Assembly (NCBI RefSeq): GCF_001557535.2
Contig: NZ_CP014307.1
Location: forward strand, 1,178,001 to 1,242,000
DNA: 64,000 nucleotides
Reading direction: 5' to 3'
From: Burkholderia sp. PAMC 26561
GTDB taxonomy: Bacteria; Pseudomonadota; Gammaproteobacteria; Burkholderiales; Burkholderiaceae
The translations under genes and the position numbers were made by a program. Numbering within the stretch: position 1 is the stretch's first letter; each line of letters begins with the position of its first letter. Under the pieces are notes generated by a model. The model saw only the letters and a list, made by a program, of their open reading frames with translations. It did no database searches and had not been told where the DNA came from. This document shows positions 1 through 8,787 of the stretch, in pieces.

Positions 1-1002
1 AAATACGTTGACGGCACCCCGCTGTACCGGATGGCCCACGCGCTGGCGCGCGCAGATATTGAAGTCGGACGCGCTACGCTGGCAAACTGGATCATCCGGC
101 CCGCCGAGCTGCACTACAGCCGGCTGTACGAGGCGCTGCGCAAAACACTGCTGTCAAAGCAGCTGATTCACGGCGACGAGACAACGGTGCAGGTGCTCAA
201 GGAGCCGGGCAAGGCCGCCCAGAGCACGTCGTATATGTGGGTGTTCCGCAGTGCTGAAGACTGCCTGGAACCGGTCGTACTGTTCGACTACCAGCCGGGT
301 CGTGGAAAAAGACATCCCCAGACGTTCCTCGCTGGTTACAAGGGGCTACTGATATCCGACGGGTATGCCGCCTGGCGCACGCTCGAAGGCCCAACCCACT
401 TCGGCTGCCTGGCCCACGCGCGGCGTGCCTTCGTGGACGCCCTCAAAGGCATGAAGAAACCGGGTGGTCGTGCCGCACACGGGCTGGAATACTTTAAGGC
501 GCTTTACCAGGTAGAAACGCTCGCAAAGGGCGAACTGCCCGAAGGTGAGACGCGGGTCGATTACACCCTCCGGTTGCGACAGCAACACAGCGTGCCACTG
601 CTTGAGTCCCTGCGCAAATGGCTCGATGAACAGGCACCGCAGATTCTCCCCAAGAGCCTGCTTGGCAAAGCGATCTCCTATACGCGGAACCAGTGGACAT
701 ACTTGAGCCGTTATGTGAACGACGGACGCGCGCCAATTGATAATAACGTGGTCGAGCGAGATATCCGGCCATTCTGCACGGGCAGATCCTCATGGCTGTT
801 CAGTGACACTGTTGCCGGTGCGAAGGCCAGCGCGGTGATCTATAGCCTGATGCTCACATGCCGGGCATGCAACGTCGAACCCTACGCATATCTCTTGCAT
901 GTGCTCACCGAGCTACCGCAAAGGCCGCCCGAAGCAGACATCACCGATCTTCTGCCGTTCAACTTCTCCGCGTCTGCGCTTCAAGCGAATGGCATCGCTT
1001 GA
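1..1002 (+). CDS. tnpC: IS66-family transposase TnpC, 5'-truncated by the window edge
   Basis: This is the transposase subunit of an IS66-family insertion sequence. The frame is open from base 1, so the N-terminus lies outside the window; the first internal Met codon is at 31. Residues typical of the family are visible: the stretch around LISDGYAAW supplies a catalytic Asp, GCLAHARR a conserved His/Arg cluster, and NNVVERDIRP the catalytic Glu. After that comes the short C-terminal IS66 domain with the CRACNVEPYAYL stretch. The partner genes tnpA and tnpB would lie upstream, off the window. The element seems to end near 1108, directly against the damaged FRG-module gene. Family assignment is confident; whether the element is complete cannot be judged. 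Confidence 0.93.
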   Translation, partial: KYVDGTPLYRMAHALARADIEVGRATLANWIIRPAELHYSRLYEALRKTLLSKQLIHGDETTVQVLKEPGKAAQSTSYMWVFRSAEDCLEPVVLFDYQPGRGKRHPQTFLAGYKGLLISDGYAAWRTLEGPTHFGCLAHARRAFVDALKGMKKPGGRAAHGLEYFKALYQVETLAKGELPEGETRVDYTLRLRQQHSVPLLESLRKWLDEQAPQILPKSLLGKAISYTRNQWTYLSRYVNDGRAPIDNNVVERDIRPFCTGRSSWLFSDTVAGAKASAVIYSLMLTCRACNVEPYAYLLHVLTELPQRPPEADITDLLPFNFSASALQANGIA

Positions 1003-1100
1003 TCCGCCGGGCGTATTGACGCGACTCGGGGCAGTCAACGCAAGGCGCTAAGCGCAAATCCACCGCCGCACAATTCTATTAATCCCGTGTGCCAGATTGA

Positions 1101-1108
1101 GCGCTTAC
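1101..1108. repeat. Probable right terminal inverted-repeat tip of the IS66 element
   Basis: The sequence GCGCTTAC reads GTAAGCGC on the other strand, which fits the GTAA-type tips usual for IS66 elements. It lies 99 bp after the tnpC stop. The 8-bp target duplication normal for IS66 cannot be tested because the left end is outside the window. Confidence 0.5.
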
Positions 1109-1127
1109 AAATGTTGACCGTCCTGCC

Positions 1128-1895
1128 TTGTTCTTGGCGGCGGTGAATGAGAAACCGTCTGCGGAGCTGCGAAAAGGATACTTGTGGCACATCGGCAACG
1201 TAGAGGCATTTTCGAATTCGTCCGGTTATTTCGCGATAGGTCGAACCACTCGCTCGACAATCGAGAAGTTCGACGAGACAGCGGGAAATTTCGTATATGA
1301 GGAACTTGAGGAGAGTCCGTTCACGCACTGCGTTTTCGACACTGAATTAAGTCTGCTCGCGGTTGCGAAGAAGACCAGTCTGGCTTCTGATGCAAAAGGC
1401 ATTGCAATGAAGGTGCAACAGCTATTGCAGGTGTCTGACTCTGTGCTTGAGTACGACGTGAAAGTTGAGATTTTGCCAATTCCCGACCCGGAGGGCTTCC
1501 TCCGTATGCTGGCAGACGCATACCGGGTGATTCGTTTCTCGGCGACTTTCCACGGCCCTAATCCTTTTGATGCAGATGAGCACTTCCAGAAGCCTCTATC
1601 TGTTTATCTTCAAGCAGCAGATGGCATTGCTGGGAAGGCTCAAATTCAAGGGGACAATCTAAACAGGGAGGTACTCACTGAAGTTACGCGGAGTACCGCC
1701 GCCACGGGGAACGAAGCTTCGGCGCGCATCATAAAGGCACGCGCTGAACGACCGGTGACTATCAACCTAAGAGGTGATCCAATAAAGCGTGTGTACAACG
1801 AGAAGAATCATCTGCCCCAGCTCGTTTTGCAGCAGTTTGTTGAACTTTATCGTCGAGTGAGATCCAATGGAAGAAATACGCGTCGAGACGACTAA
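1128..1895 (+). CDS. Uncharacterised protein of an FRG-domain two-gene module, 5' end lost to IS66
   Basis: I do not recognise this family. The frame encodes about 255 residues from a TTG codon and is open back into the IS66 tip at 1108 without a convincing start or ribosome site, so the natural N-terminus was probably cut off by the IS66 insertion. The visible protein is soluble, with no signal peptide or membrane segment. It mixes predicted beta strands (around YFAIGRTTRSTI and HCVFDTELSLLAVAKK) with helices, and has a basic C-terminus. Its last 29 nt overlap the start of the FRG-domain gene, so the two were probably translated together. Base composition is lower in GC than the core genes nearby, suggesting transfer. 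A defence or toxin-partner role is only an inference from the FRG neighbour and the island context. Confidence 0.6.
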   Translation: MFLAAVNEKPSAELRKGYLWHIGNVEAFSNSSGYFAIGRTTRSTIEKFDETAGNFVYEELEESPFTHCVFDTELSLLAVAKKTSLASDAKGIAMKVQQLLQVSDSVLEYDVKVEILPIPDPEGFLRMLADAYRVIRFSATFHGPNPFDADEHFQKPLSVYLQAADGIAGKAQIQGDNLNREVLTEVTRSTAATGNEASARIIKARAERPVTINLRGDPIKRVYNEKNHLPQLVLQQFVELYRRVRSNGRNTRRDD

Positions 1896-2691
1896 CGAGC
1901 TGATCCAAAAACTCAACTCGTTTGAAAACCAGTTTGTCTTTCGGGGCCAGGCGAACGCGGTCTGGGGGTTACAATCATCGCTTGAACGTGTTGTCGGTGA
2001 GAAATGGTCGCCTGAGCAGGCTACTAAGTTCGAAGAGTTCTCACTGGAGCAGTTCCGTTCGAAATTTCACTTGTACGACAAGGAAAACACCCAACCGACG
2101 TCCAAGCTGGCGTGGCTTTCTATCATGCAGCACTATGGAGTGCCAACACGCCTTCTCGATTTCTCGGAGAGTCCATACGTTGCGCTTTACTTCGCCCTTG
2201 AGGGTTATTCCCACCAGTCGCAAAACGACCTTGCGATATATGCGCTCGACTATACGAACATCATGGATCGTTCGATAGTGCACATCAAAGATCGAGACAG
2301 CGGATTCAAGGAAGACCGACGCTCGGTCTACGAGAAAGCGGATGTAATCTTCGATACGACAGTTGACCGGTTTGCATATCCAATTGCATGGATAGCCGAA
2401 CCAAAGCAGTTGAACGCGCGACTCGACAGACAAGCCGGTTCGTTCCTGATTTGTGGCGATCGCGGGGCACGCATTGAAGACGTACTTGCTACGCAAGCTT
2501 ACGACGGTGTGACGATGCAGAAAATATGCTTTCCCGGCAAATTGTATGGCTCATGCTTTGCGGTTCTGCGAAAAATGAACCTTACAAGCAAGAGCCTTTA
2601 CGGAGTGGATATCGTCAACTACGATGTCCGGTTGCGCGACAACTATGATGGCCGGTCGACGGGGGTAATTGTCGCTGTCAATTGGCTATAG
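1867..2691 (+). CDS. FRG-domain protein, C-terminus replaced by IS21 sequence
   Basis: The FRG domain is a module found in many phage-defence and toxin-like proteins; its biochemical activity is not settled. The naming FRG motif is visible in QFVFRGQANAVW (about residues 19-30). The conserved core follows with QHYGVPTRLLDFSESPYVALYFAL (interrupted here only for description: QHYG, PTRLLD, SPYVALYFA). The present frame runs into the left end of an IS21-family element at 2606, so its last 28 residues are IS-encoded. Joining 2605 to 5155 restores the family-like ending SLYGDLDGLARAI and a stop at 5208-5210, giving 264 residues. The start at 1867 overlaps the upstream gene. The encoded protein may still fold, because only the tail is changed. 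Confidence 0.85.
   Translation: MEEIRVETTNELIQKLNSFENQFVFRGQANAVWGLQSSLERVVGEKWSPEQATKFEEFSLEQFRSKFHLYDKENTQPTSKLAWLSIMQHYGVPTRLLDFSESPYVALYFALEGYSHQSQNDLAIYALDYTNIMDRSIVHIKDRDSGFKEDRRSVYEKADVIFDTTVDRFAYPIAWIAEPKQLNARLDRQAGSFLICGDRGARIEDVLATQAYDGVTMQKICFPGKLYGSCFAVLRKMNLTSKSLYGVDIVNYDVRLRDNYDGRSTGVIVAVNWL
2600..2605. repeat. Left 6-bp target duplication of IS21 copy 1
   Basis: ACGGAG directly precedes the IS21 tip and recurs at 5149-5154. IS21 elements make 4-8 bp duplications. Removing one copy plus the element restores the FRG gene frame. Confidence 0.85.
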
Positions 2692-3496
2692 TTGTCGCTC
2701 CGTTGTGGTCGTCTGTGGGTAATTGACGCCGCCGCTCTTTCTGTCTGTCATTGGCGTTGCGGCGCCGATAGCTTTCGACATTCAGTTCGAAGATCGTCGA
2801 GTGATGAACGAGGCGGTCTATGGCGGCGACGGTCATACCAGGGTCAGGAAACACGTCATTCCACCCCGAGAATGGTTGATTGGCCGTGATGAGAAGACTT
2901 TTTCTTTCATATCTCTCGGCTATCAACTCGAACAGCACGCTGGTTTCGGCCTGGTCCTTTCTCACGTACGACAGATCATCCAAGATGATCAGATCGAAAC
3001 GATCGAGTTTGGCAAGTGCCGACGGTAATTGCAGGCTCTTTCGCGCCACCTGAAGCTTCTGCACCAATTCGCTGGTGCGGGTGCACAGGACCCGATAGCC
3101 CGCGTCGATTAAGGCGTGTCCGATGGCGCTTCCAAGATGACTTTTGCCCCCGCCAGGCGGCCCAAACAGTAGAATCGTGGCACCTTTCTCGAGCCACGCA
3201 TCCCCGGTGGCCAACGCCATGACGTGTGCCTTCGATACCATGGGCACGACACTGAAGTCGAACGTGGCGAGGGTCTTGGTCGGATCCAATTGCGATTCGA
3301 CGCGATGACGTTCCAGCCTGCGTTTTGCACGTTCAGCCAATTCGTGCTCGAACAATGCGCCCAACAGTTGCGATGCTTGCCAGCCTTCTTTGTCGGACCG
3401 TTGGGCGAAGTCAGACCACAGTCGACCGATTGTTGGCAGACGCAATTCGTTGAGCATCAGTCCCATGCTGCCGGTGTCGTACGTCGGTGCACTCAT
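2678..3496 (-). CDS. istB: IS21-family helper ATPase IstB (copy 1)
   Basis: IstB is the AAA+ helper ATPase that recruits and activates the IstA transposase for target capture. The 272-residue protein has a Walker A motif GPPGGGKS near residue 115, a Walker B IILDDLS, and the sensor segment LLITANQPF. Length fits the family. The start codon overlaps the istA stop by four bases (3493-3496), the normal IS21 arrangement for coupled translation. It differs clearly in sequence from the second IstB at 20462-21298, so the two IS21 copies are different members of the family. Confidence 0.95.
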   Translation of the reverse strand: MSAPTYDTGSMGLMLNELRLPTIGRLWSDFAQRSDKEGWQASQLLGALFEHELAERAKRRLERHRVESQLDPTKTLATFDFSVVPMVSKAHVMALATGDAWLEKGATILLFGPPGGGKSHLGSAIGHALIDAGYRVLCTRTSELVQKLQVARKSLQLPSALAKLDRFDLIILDDLSYVRKDQAETSVLFELIAERYERKSLLITANQPFSGWNDVFPDPGMTVAAIDRLVHHSTIFELNVESYRRRNANDRQKERRRQLPTDDHNGATTIAN

Positions 3497-4992
3497 GCGA
3501 GCACCTCTTCGTCAAGCAACGCATCGTAGATCGAGGCGTCGGGCATCTCGACTAATACAATGGGACATTCGGCCTGGCGCGGAGCAAATTCTGCGAAGAG
3601 CGCTTCCAAATCGGGCAGCTCTCCGAGTTCCAGTAACACGTCAAGCCGCTGGGCCAGTTCTGCCTCTACGCCGTAGTTGCCGGCAAGCTCCAGCAGGCCC
3701 ACGATGACCTTGCACGCGTTGCGCGGGCTCAGTGCTTGATCCAGGCGCTCCCAAGTCCGGCGGTACGCCTCGCGTGGAAACAGATCGTCACGAAACACGA
3801 GGCCCCTGAAGGCTTGGGGTTTGCGTTTGAGCGACTCAATAAAGTGTCGATAATCAATTCCACGCCCGCGACCTGTGCTCGTACGCCTGACTCGCGCCGT
3901 GCTGTGCACGAGCGCTCCCGACAGATAGCAGTCAAGCCGATCGCTGTAGAGTCGTACTTTCAAGCGATGTCCGATTAGGCGTGAGGGCGCGCTGTAGATG
4001 CTGCCATCCACCGTAAATGTGCCAGAGCGTGTCACGCGTCCTTCGTCCTCAATGAAGTCGGTCGTACGATGCTCAGGCAGCTCCTTTAGGTATCCGCGCT
4101 CCACTTGGAACGCGGCAGCATTACGTCGATTGCGGCGCATCACCACGCTGCGCACAAACTCCTCGTAGGCCGCCCGATCAGCGAAATCGCGATGACCGCG
4201 CAGCTCCAGTGCCTGATCGACCGCGTCCTTCAAGTAGCGATGCGATGATTCCACGCTGCCGTTCTCGTGACCTAAGCCACGGTTGTTGCGCGTGCCTTCC
4301 ATGCCATAGTGCCCAAGCAACGCCGCGTAGCGAACCGTAAAGTCGTCCTTCTCCTGAAGGTTCTTAAAAGCTGCCGACAGGCTGTCGGAGCGGTGCTCGC
4401 TGGGGCAGCCGCCCGCCTGCCATAAAGCGTTCTGCAATCCTGCTGCCAGTGCCTGGAAACTCTCTCCGCCGTCAACGACGCTGGCGTATTCCCAGCGCGA
4501 GAACGCCAGCACAAAGTGATAGAGCAAATGTCCGAACGCAACACCGGCGATCGTTACACCCAGTTTCTCCATGTGCGTGAAGTCCGACAGCCCGCGCACG
4601 CCGGGCTGGTAGGTTTGAGGGAAGAACACCTCCTTGCCGGGTCCTTCGAGCGCGCGCCATTGGCTGATATGCCGTTCAAGGGTGCGACGCATGCTGTCGG
4701 GGAAACGATCAGCATGGTCTTCTTGCAACTTGCGCAGAAGGGTGATGGCTTTGAGTTTCGGCGAACAGCGTAACAACGGCACGATTTCGCTGTCCCAAAC
4801 GTCGGCAAAGGGATTTGTCCGCGTCCGCCAATCGCGTTCTGGCTTCTGCGAGGGCAACTCGGTCGCTTTGGTTACGCGGCGAGCTGTGCGCACGCTCATA
4901 CCTGCTTTCGCGGCGGCAACTTCCTGTGTGTGGTCTTTGCGCTTGGTCATGTAGAGATGAACCTGTCGATCGGTGATGTGGGTTCCAGACAT
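3493..4992 (-). CDS. istA: IS21-family transposase IstA (copy 1)
   Basis: This 499-residue protein is the DDE-type transposase of the IS. An N-terminal helix-turn-helix (around AAAKAGMSVRTARRVTK) is followed by the retroviral-integrase-type core. Candidate catalytic residues are the Asp in GLSDFTHMEKLG, the Asp in CPSEHRSDSLS and the Glu in NGSVESSHRYLKD. Typical IS21 C-terminal sequence follows. The frame is intact and ends in the four-base overlap with istB, so the element may still be mobile. It lies on the strand opposite to the disrupted FRG gene. Confidence 0.95.
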   Translation of the reverse strand: MSGTHITDRQVHLYMTKRKDHTQEVAAAKAGMSVRTARRVTKATELPSQKPERDWRTRTNPFADVWDSEIVPLLRCSPKLKAITLLRKLQEDHADRFPDSMRRTLERHISQWRALEGPGKEVFFPQTYQPGVRGLSDFTHMEKLGVTIAGVAFGHLLYHFVLAFSRWEYASVVDGGESFQALAAGLQNALWQAGGCPSEHRSDSLSAAFKNLQEKDDFTVRYAALLGHYGMEGTRNNRGLGHENGSVESSHRYLKDAVDQALELRGHRDFADRAAYEEFVRSVVMRRNRRNAAAFQVERGYLKELPEHRTTDFIEDEGRVTRSGTFTVDGSIYSAPSRLIGHRLKVRLYSDRLDCYLSGALVHSTARVRRTSTGRGRGIDYRHFIESLKRKPQAFRGLVFRDDLFPREAYRRTWERLDQALSPRNACKVIVGLLELAGNYGVEAELAQRLDVLLELGELPDLEALFAEFAPRQAECPIVLVEMPDASIYDALLDEEVLA

Positions 4993-5148
4993 TGGCGAAC
5001 TGCTCTTTAGCTGCAGTCGACCATCCTATTCCCCGCCGAATCAGCGCTGCCGGTGGTTCGGCGTCTACGGCGGCTACGCCGCCTTCGACACCTCACCACC
5101 GGCCATCATAGTTGTCGCAAAAGCGGACTTCCCAATTGTCGCGCACCA

Positions 5149-5210
5149 ACGGAGACCTCGACGGCTTGGCACGGGCTATTCGAATGAATATGCAGGTGTA
5201 CGCGTCTTAG
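5149..5210 (+). pseudogene. Displaced 3' end of the FRG-domain gene
   Basis: After the right copy of the ACGGAG target duplication, the frame that continues the FRG gene encodes DLDGLARAIRMNMQVYAS and a TAG stop at 5208-5210. Adding 1867-2605 to 5155-5210 gives 795 nt, exactly 265 codons. The restored ending resembles the usual SL-x-x-DLDGLA close of FRG proteins (family knowledge). This shows that the insertion is recent enough that no further decay is visible. Confidence 0.85.
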
Positions 5211-5368
5211 TCAAAAGAGTCTCACAGGAGGCAGCGTAGGTTGCCTGCCACAGTCGAAAGACACGAGCAACGAGATACGCGACAACTCGAACGCCCGACA
5301 TGCGTTGACTTGAGTCCTTCAAGTTTCCGAGCAGCCATTCGGTGGCCTTCGAATAAAAGGAATGCCGA

Positions 5369-5617
5369 CTACCGCCGTCTCAAGCATAGCGCAATCAAGC
5401 CATAAACGTGGTTCGACGACGGCCGCGAAGGGAGGGAGGATCTTCCACTGAAGCCTTGATTGATCTTTGCCGTTAGCGGGGAGCGAGTCGGCAGCTTCAA
5501 AATGACTCGCAGCGTGCTTTCACCGTTCGGCCGGACACAGCAGTTTCCGTCCGGGAACTGAAAAGTCTCCTGGTATAGTTCAAAATTCTCGATGGAAAGC
5601 ATCATGGGATTTCCCAC
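5369..5617 (-). CDS. Short unrecognised frame directly downstream of the helicase gene
   Basis: The frame starts at an ATG overlapping the helicase stop by 16 nt and encodes up to 82 residues; an internal Met pair gives a start four residues later. The first 45 residues (MMLSIENFELYQ and on) look protein-like, while the tail is rich in Arg, Ser and Pro and looks like non-coding DNA read through. It could be the stump of a partner gene cut by recombination, or a chance frame. No domain is recognised. The stretch 5211-5368 next to it shows no gene. Confidence 0.3.
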   Translation of the reverse strand: MGNPMMLSIENFELYQETFQFPDGNCCVRPNGESTLRVILKLPTRSPLTAKINQGFSGRSSLPSRPSSNHVYGLIALCLRRR

Positions 5618-8600
5618 GCGGTGCCTTTAGTCGCACTTGCCTTGATTTCGAAAGAATGCTCAAAGAATTTTGTCATCACAGGAGCTGCTGGGCGTCCGAT
5701 CAGAATCATTTTCCGGTTAGTCTCAATATCGTCTGCCGTGACATCGCTCGCAGCGGAGGATACTAAATTGCTGGATTCGATCCGGCCCAGGCACTCGTCC
5801 AGTCCAGCCTTGGTCAATACCATCGCGTCTGGATCAGTGCGCAATTGCCTGACATGTTGGTGCCTGAGCCATTCGGCGAGTTCTTGTCGAGGAATCAGGA
5901 ATCCCAGTACCGGATAGGCCATCGGCCTGCCAACCTCTAGCTGGCTAGCTTGATCCACGCCTTGTGCCACCAGAAATGAGGCGAGGGTATGTGCGCTGAG
6001 CTGTCGCTGCGAAAACTTCAGCACTTCGCTGTGGCGGTGAAGCTTTAAATTTGCAACGGGCTTTGGACCATCGACGATCTCTACACCCGGGTCGGATGCG
6101 GAAGTCGAAGGGGCCGGCGTTGGCGCTGCCGCAGTATTGAGGTTGCCGGTCTCATCGTCATCGTTGTCCCGGATCAGCGGCGCGAGCCGTGCATTCAGTT
6201 CCGACCACGCCTCGTTGCTCATGATGCCATTGCGGGCAATCGGGCTTTCCATGTCCTGGTAGAAAGCGCGGAACTCGCGCCATTCCATCTGTTTTCTGCG
6301 TCCGCCACCCGAGCGAGCCTCCGTCTTGATGCTTCCCGTTACATGCTGAAGCATCTCGTCCTGCACTACCTGACTGAGTCCTACCGCTTCCCGCATCCGT
6401 AAGAATTCGCGACCGCTTACACCCCAGTTCGTGACGTTGCCGGTCTGACGCAACACCGGCGATGGCCACACGACACCGGCGACATCGGCGGGGTTGTCTA
6501 CGTGCTCCTCCCAGCCCGCTTCGTTGAAGAGCTCCGTCGCCGCTCCCACGAAACGGGAAAGGCCGCCATGGAAACTGACGACCAGCTCGGTCTTTGCGCG
6601 TGTCAGCGCCACATAGAGTTTGAACAGCTCGCGGAAGGACTCATGCTCGGGCAAATCTGGATGCGGAATCACCTTTCCGCCACAGTTGAGTACAACCATC
6701 AGGTCGAACTCAAACCCCTTCGTTTGCTCTAAGTCGGACAAGAACAACGACTGTGCTGACAAGTCCGTGTTTCCGCACAGCGCGGGCAATGCCAGGCTGG
6801 CCGCCAGACGCTCCACGGCGGCTTGCGAATATCCACATAACGAGATACAGACCTTGTGATTAGGTGCCCCTTCGATATTCTCGCGCGCGTAAGTCAACGC
6901 CATGGCGAGCTCTTCCTGAATGGAAGAGGCGTTCAGCAGCAGTGGCTTGGCAGATGTGAAGTTGGCGAACTCTGGCTGCAGAATTTCCAGATCAATAGTT
7001 CCGCGCGGAATGCTGCTGAAGGAGCGTGTCAGGAGCTCGTATGCTGCGGTCAAAATCTGGCGGCTGTTCCGATAGTTCTGGTTCAGTCTGATCCAGCGCG
7101 CCGGGGGTAGATCAATCTCCGCATCTTTTAAGTTCAGATATTTTGTATGCACAGTCTGTGCCGAGTCGCCACACAAGAACAGGTCGTTGGCGCCTGGGCG
7201 AGTCAATCGGCGAATGATGCGTAGCTCCAGCGTGCCTAGATCCTGTACTTCATCGACAAGCACGTGGTCAAACTCTTGTGTCAACGCATTCACATGCCCG
7301 CACAGCACGGTTGCGATGCCTCCATCATCAATGGCTCCCACCGCGGCCATTTTACGTTCCCATCCTGCTAAGCCGTTCAGCACCATCTCACGGTAGCGAC
7401 GGTCCAAGGCAATCACTCTCCCGTCACGTTGCATGTCCAGGTAAGCACTCCGGTTTTCCGGCGCAAAGGCACTCCGCACGTAGTCCAGTTCCTGACGCAA
7501 ATAGTCCTGCGGCAGCACGTTACGGACGAGTAAGGTGCGCACCACATCGAACATAGTCTCTGCATCATGATTGTTCGCCTGACAGTGGAAATACTCTTCC
7601 CAAATGTCGTCGATGTGCTCGGCTACTGCAAAGGCGTTGCGCTGCACGATGCGCTTGCCGTAGTAGTCACCCTTATCGGGCTCCAAAGCGATGAGTTTCT
7701 CGCGGCAAAGGTTAAATACCGACTTCACCATCAGGTTGCGGGGGCGCGTCGATCCGCTTTCGGCGTCGATCAACTCATTGATCAGCTTGGCGAGAGCCTC
7801 ATTCAGCGTCAGTACCAGCACCTTCTTATCGGTGGCTCCACGCGCAAGACGCAGGGCTCGGTGAATCACAACACACGTCTTGCCTGAGCCAGACACACCG
7901 GCCAAACGAGTAGGGCCGGCAAAATCTCTATCCACGAACTCCCGCTGCTGCGGATGCAGGTACAACATCCACTGTTTGAAGTCGGCGGTCTTGATGAAGT
8001 GCTCGAACAGGACCGGGTCAATATCCTGGACCCGCACGGTTTTTTCACTCGAAGATATCCTGGCAACCTCATCGGCATTGAGCGTGTCGACGGTGCGCAC
8101 CTCATCGGCATATAAATCAACCCGTGCCTTGGCTCCGCGGATGTCGCTGGAACGCAATTTCAGCAAGACATCCAGCACGGCGTCGGCATGCGTTGATTCC
8201 GCGATGGTACTGACGATATCCAGGAGGGCATCTTCCGATGTGTGTGATTTCACACTACGAACATGTTCCACCACATCACCTTCGAGCCCTTCCAGTAAGC
8301 GCTCACGATATCGTTCGGGTAGTTGATCGACGACGGGGCCAGTACTCATCCAGTCGATTTCAGATCGGATCAAACCCTGCTTGCCGTCAGCCCGGTTCGA
8401 CACATAAACGGGAGCAACTTCAAGACGGCATCCTTGCACGCGAGCGACAAAATCCAGCCCTTTGTTCGCATCCAGCCAACGTGCTACCGCCTCATGATCG
8501 CCGGCAAACAAGAGGATGCATAGATTGTTGCTGTAGGCTGTCACGAGTCGTGCATAGCCTGTGAGATCAAACTTGCGGCAGTGGGCGATCCGGTCCTCAC

Positions 8601-8787
8601 CGTTATTCGTAAGCGTCAGGCCGGCAAACACACCGTCAAAACTGTTTTCGCCCGCATTTGCCTTGCCCCACGCCTGATAGACACGTTCAGCAGCCTTCTG
8701 ATATTTTCCCCCTTTTCGAAAGAGTGCGCTAAGGGAATCAGGAAACTCGGCGCCTTGCATGAATTCGATTTTGTTTTTTGTGCCCAT
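5602..8787 (-). CDS. UvrD/Rep-type SF1 helicase with a possible RelE-like N-terminal domain
   Basis: The protein has 1061 residues from the chosen ATG at 8787; the frame stays open to 9063, but that extension looks non-coding. A SF1 helicase core starts near residue 265 with the Q-motif HPQQREFV, then Walker A GVSGSGKT (287-294), the DEVQD box of motif II, LFLCGDSAQTVH (motif III), LNQNYRNS (motif IV), TKGFEFD (motif V) and LYVALTRAK (motif VI). Residues 1-105 contain HCRKFDLTGYARLV and ILLFAGDHEAVARWL, a pattern like the RelE/ParE toxin barrel (inference). The C-terminal 250 residues are low in recognisable features. It sits in a defence island, so a nucleic-acid-processing immunity role is likely but unproven. 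Confidence 0.85.
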   Translation of the reverse strand: MGTKNKIEFMQGAEFPDSLSALFRKGGKYQKAAERVYQAWGKANAGENSFDGVFAGLTLTNNGEDRIAHCRKFDLTGYARLVTAYSNNLCILLFAGDHEAVARWLDANKGLDFVARVQGCRLEVAPVYVSNRADGKQGLIRSEIDWMSTGPVVDQLPERYRERLLEGLEGDVVEHVRSVKSHTSEDALLDIVSTIAESTHADAVLDVLLKLRSSDIRGAKARVDLYADEVRTVDTLNADEVARISSSEKTVRVQDIDPVLFEHFIKTADFKQWMLYLHPQQREFVDRDFAGPTRLAGVSGSGKTCVVIHRALRLARGATDKKVLVLTLNEALAKLINELIDAESGSTRPRNLMVKSVFNLCREKLIALEPDKGDYYGKRIVQRNAFAVAEHIDDIWEEYFHCQANNHDAETMFDVVRTLLVRNVLPQDYLRQELDYVRSAFAPENRSAYLDMQRDGRVIALDRRYREMVLNGLAGWERKMAAVGAIDDGGIATVLCGHVNALTQEFDHVLVDEVQDLGTLELRIIRRLTRPGANDLFLCGDSAQTVHTKYLNLKDAEIDLPPARWIRLNQNYRNSRQILTAAYELLTRSFSSIPRGTIDLEILQPEFANFTSAKPLLLNASSIQEELAMALTYARENIEGAPNHKVCISLCGYSQAAVERLAASLALPALCGNTDLSAQSLFLSDLEQTKGFEFDLMVVLNCGGKVIPHPDLPEHESFRELFKLYVALTRAKTELVVSFHGGLSRFVGAATELFNEAGWEEHVDNPADVAGVVWPSPVLRQTGNVTNWGVSGREFLRMREAVGLSQVVQDEMLQHVTGSIKTEARSGGGRRKQMEWREFRAFYQDMESPIARNGIMSNEAWSELNARLAPLIRDNDDDETGNLNTAAAPTPAPSTSASDPGVEIVDGPKPVANLKLHRHSEVLKFSQRQLSAHTLASFLVAQGVDQASQLEVGRPMAYPVLGFLIPRQELAEWLRHQHVRQLRTDPDAMVLTKAGLDECLGRIESSNLVSSAASDVTADDIETNRKMILIGRPAAPVMTKFFEHSFEIKASATKGTAWEIP

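Larger units (their letters stand above)
2606..5148. mobile_element. IS21-family insertion sequence, copy 1 (2543 bp)
   Basis: A two-gene IS (istA-istB, minus strand) is bounded by imperfect inverted repeats. The best block is an exact 21-bp inverted repeat at 2636-2656 and 5098-5118. Outward of it the ends still align at roughly three of four positions up to tips at 2606 and 5148. Multiple internal copies of a TGCGACAA-like motif are present at both ends, as usual for IS21 TnpA-binding ends. The tips are flanked by ACGGAG duplications. The insertion sits in the last codons of the FRG-domain gene. Confidence 0.88.

Noticed and set aside
5602..8787. Reading the SF1 helicase as the Gabija GajB protein
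   Set aside because: It is twice the size of GajB, has a long N-terminal part, and has no GajA-type gene beside it; the better match is at 17.8-19.3 kb.
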